Shown here one piece after another: positions 5,015-6,690 of a stretch of DNA of 6,690 nt. Source of the DNA: an uncultured Paraburkholderia sp. Its GTDB lineage: Bacteria; Pseudomonadota; Gammaproteobacteria; Burkholderiales; Burkholderiaceae. How positions within the stretch are numbered: position 1 is the first letter of the stretch; each line of letters starts with the position of its first letter. The stretch covers positions 1-6,690 of the forward strand of contig CALFSF010000512.1 in the NCBI GenBank assembly GCA_937917025.1, written 5' to 3'. A program made the translations under genes and the position numbers. Under the pieces are notes generated by a model. The model worked only from the letters and a program-made list of their open reading frames with translations, searched no databases and was not told the origin of the DNA.

Positions 5015-6690
5015 ATGTCAGAATTCTCCGAAAATCCCGTCGATGCCGGGGCGTCCGTCGCAGCCGGGGCGCTCGCTTCACCCGCCCCGCGCCCGTTGCG
5101 CGCGATCCAGCCGCTGCCCGACCAGCTGATCAGCCAGATTGCCGCTGGCGAAGTGGTCGAGCGGCCGGCTTCGGTGGTGAAGGAATTGCTGGAGAACGCG
5201 CTCGACGCCGGCGCGACGACGCTGCGCATCGTGCTCGACGAAGGCGGCGTCAAGCGCATCTCGATCACCGACGACGGCTGCGGCATCCCCGAGAACGAGT
5301 TGCCGCTCGCCCTGCTGCGCCACGCGACGAGCAAGATCCACTCGCTCGCCGAACTCGAGGCGGTCGCGACGCTCGGGTTTCGCGGCGAAGCGCTGGCTTC
5401 GATCGCATCGGTGGCGGAGATGTTCATCACGAGCCGCACGGCGAGCGCGCCGCACGCGGTGCGCATCGACGCGCAGACCGGCGCGCTGACGCCCGCAGCC
5501 GGCACGCAGGGCACCACCATCGAAGTGCGCGAGCTGTATTTCAACACGCCCGCGCGACGCAAATTCCTGAAGAGCGAGCAGACCGAACTCGGCCATTGCC
5601 TCGAGATGGTCCGCCGCTCGGCGCTCGCGCGGCCGGACGTCGCGATTTCGGTGCTGCATAACGGCCGCGCCGTCGAGCACTGGAACGCCACCGATCCGGC
5701 GACGCGCGTCTCGAAGATTCTCGGCGAAACGTTCGCGACGGCGCATCTGCCGCTCGATGAATCGGCCGGGCCGCTGGCGGTCTACGGATGCGCGGGTCTG
5801 CCGACCGCGAGCCGTGGCCGCGCGGACCAGCAGTATTTCTTCGTCAACGGCCGCTTCGTGCGCGACAAGCTGCTCACGCACGCGGCGCGCGCCGCGTACG
5901 AGGACGTGCTGCACGGCGACCGCTACCCGTCGTACGTGCTGTTTCTCGATCTGCCGCCCGAAGCGGTCGACGTGAACGTGCATCCGTCGAAGATCGAGGT
6001 GCGGTTCCGCGATTCGCGCTCGATTCACCAGTTCGTGTTTCACGCCGTGCAGCGCGCGCTGGCGCGACACGCGGGCGCTTCGCCGGAAACGACCGCGGGC
6101 GGCCACGCCGCCCATATCGCGCCGATGCCGATGCCCACGCCGAACCCCGCTTCGTTCGGCTCGACGCCGCTCGGGGGCGGCGGTCTGTCGGCCGAAAACG
6201 GCGGCAATACATGGTTGCGCCAGGCGCGCATGACGCAGGGTACGTTGCCGGTGGCTCAGCCGCTCGCGCTTTACGACGCGCTGTTCGGCCGCAGGGACAC
6301 GGGCGCCGGCACATCGTCGGGCACGACCGCGCTCGAAGCGCGTGACGTCGACGGTAATGGCAACGGCATGTCGGCGTTTGCCGGCGCGGCGACGGCGTTT
6401 CCTTCTGGCTTTGCGGCCGGTGGCTCGCAGGCGTTCGACCCGGCTTCAACGGGCAGCGACGAGCAGCCGCTCGGCTTCGCGCTTGGGCAGATTCACGGCA
6501 TCTACGTGCTGGCGCAGAACGCGCAGGGACTTGTGATCGTCGATATGCACGCCGCGCACGAGCGCATCCTGTACGAGCAGTTCAAGCACGCGCTGTCCGA
6601 CCGGACGATTGCCGTGCAGCCGCTGCTCATTCCGGTGTCGATGCACGCCGATCCCGTCGAGATCGGCACCGTCGAGGAAGAACGCGCGAC
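5015..6690 (+). CDS. mutL: DNA mismatch repair protein MutL, C-terminus cut by window edge
   Basis: 558 codons are present and the frame is open at the edge. MutL is an ATPase that links MutS mismatch recognition to strand incision and excision. The N-terminal GHKL ATPase domain (about 29-360) is complete: AAGEVVERPASVVKE with catalytic E57 and metal-binding N61 (E. coli E29 and N33), D86 in DDGCGI, GFRGEA at 121-126, NTPARRKFL at 177-185, and DVNVHPSK ending at K326. A Gly/Ala/Pro-rich linker spans about 360-485. The C-terminal dimerisation domain begins near 486, and DMHAAHERILYE at 510-521 matches the metal-binding endonuclease motif DQHA(X)2E(X)4E, with Met for Gln. E. coli MutL lacks this motif. 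A 28-residue Ala/Pro-rich extension precedes the conserved core. ATG at 5015 is the only plausible start: an in-frame stop lies at 4976-4978, and the in-frame TTG at 5096 has no ribosome binding site. The gene is divergent from dedA. Confidence 0.97.
   Translation, partial: MSEFSENPVDAGASVAAGALASPAPRPLRAIQPLPDQLISQIAAGEVVERPASVVKELLENALDAGATTLRIVLDEGGVKRISITDDGCGIPENELPLALLRHATSKIHSLAELEAVATLGFRGEALASIASVAEMFITSRTASAPHAVRIDAQTGALTPAAGTQGTTIEVRELYFNTPARRKFLKSEQTELGHCLEMVRRSALARPDVAISVLHNGRAVEHWNATDPATRVSKILGETFATAHLPLDESAGPLAVYGCAGLPTASRGRADQQYFFVNGRFVRDKLLTHAARAAYEDVLHGDRYPSYVLFLDLPPEAVDVNVHPSKIEVRFRDSRSIHQFVFHAVQRALARHAGASPETTAGGHAAHIAPMPMPTPNPASFGSTPLGGGGLSAENGGNTWLRQARMTQGTLPVAQPLALYDALFGRRDTGAGTSSGTTALEARDVDGNGNGMSAFAGAATAFPSGFAAGGSQAFDPASTGSDEQPLGFALGQIHGIYVLAQNAQGLVIVDMHAAHERILYEQFKHALSDRTIAVQPLLIPVSMHADPVEIGTVEEERA

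Noticed and set aside
5078..6115. 345-codon open frame antisense to mutL
   Set aside because: Its translation is Arg/Ala/Val-rich with no motif, and it lies opposite a certain gene. Long antisense frames are expected in GC-rich coding DNA.

Overview
The window is GC-rich chromosomal DNA of a betaproteobacterium, most likely Burkholderiaceae (Burkholderia / Paraburkholderia / Caballeronia type). This rests on the MutL and DedA protein sequences, the high third-position GC and the gene style. No species can be named from sequence alone. I see no mobile element, tRNA, rRNA or CRISPR array.

Layout. (1) Positions 1-2576, minus strand: a tightly coupled three-gene operon, read right to left. It encodes a membrane-anchored GT2-type glycosyltransferase, an FAD-dependent oxidoreductase of the DAO fold, and an NAD(P)-binding epimerase/dehydratase-like protein cut by the left edge. 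The genes overlap by 4 and 8 bases, so they are probably co-translated. The combination suggests building or modifying a lipid-linked or surface glycan, but the product is unknown. This is the least characterised part of the window. (2) Positions 2577-3203: a 627-base divergent intergenic region with no convincing gene and one good sigma70-like promoter facing right. (3) Positions 3204-4016, plus strand: a small MscS-type mechanosensitive channel with an unusual threonine in the pore. (4) Positions 4086-4121: a perfect hairpin flanked by A and T runs, a bidirectional terminator between convergent genes. (5) Positions 4158-4844, minus strand: dedA, a VTT/DedA-family membrane protein that starts at TTG. 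(6) Positions 4845-5014: the divergent dedA/mutL promoter region. (7) Positions 5015-6690, plus strand: mutL, missing its C-terminal end at the right edge, with a TATAAT box so close to the ATG that the mRNA may be leaderless.

How they relate. The channel, DedA and the glycosyltransferase operon all concern the cell envelope: osmotic release, undecaprenyl-phosphate recycling and glycan synthesis. They are separate transcription units, and only the three-gene block looks like one functional system. MutL is a housekeeping mismatch-repair protein. It carries the metal-binding endonuclease motif that E. coli MutL lacks, as expected for a lineage without MutH-directed nicking.
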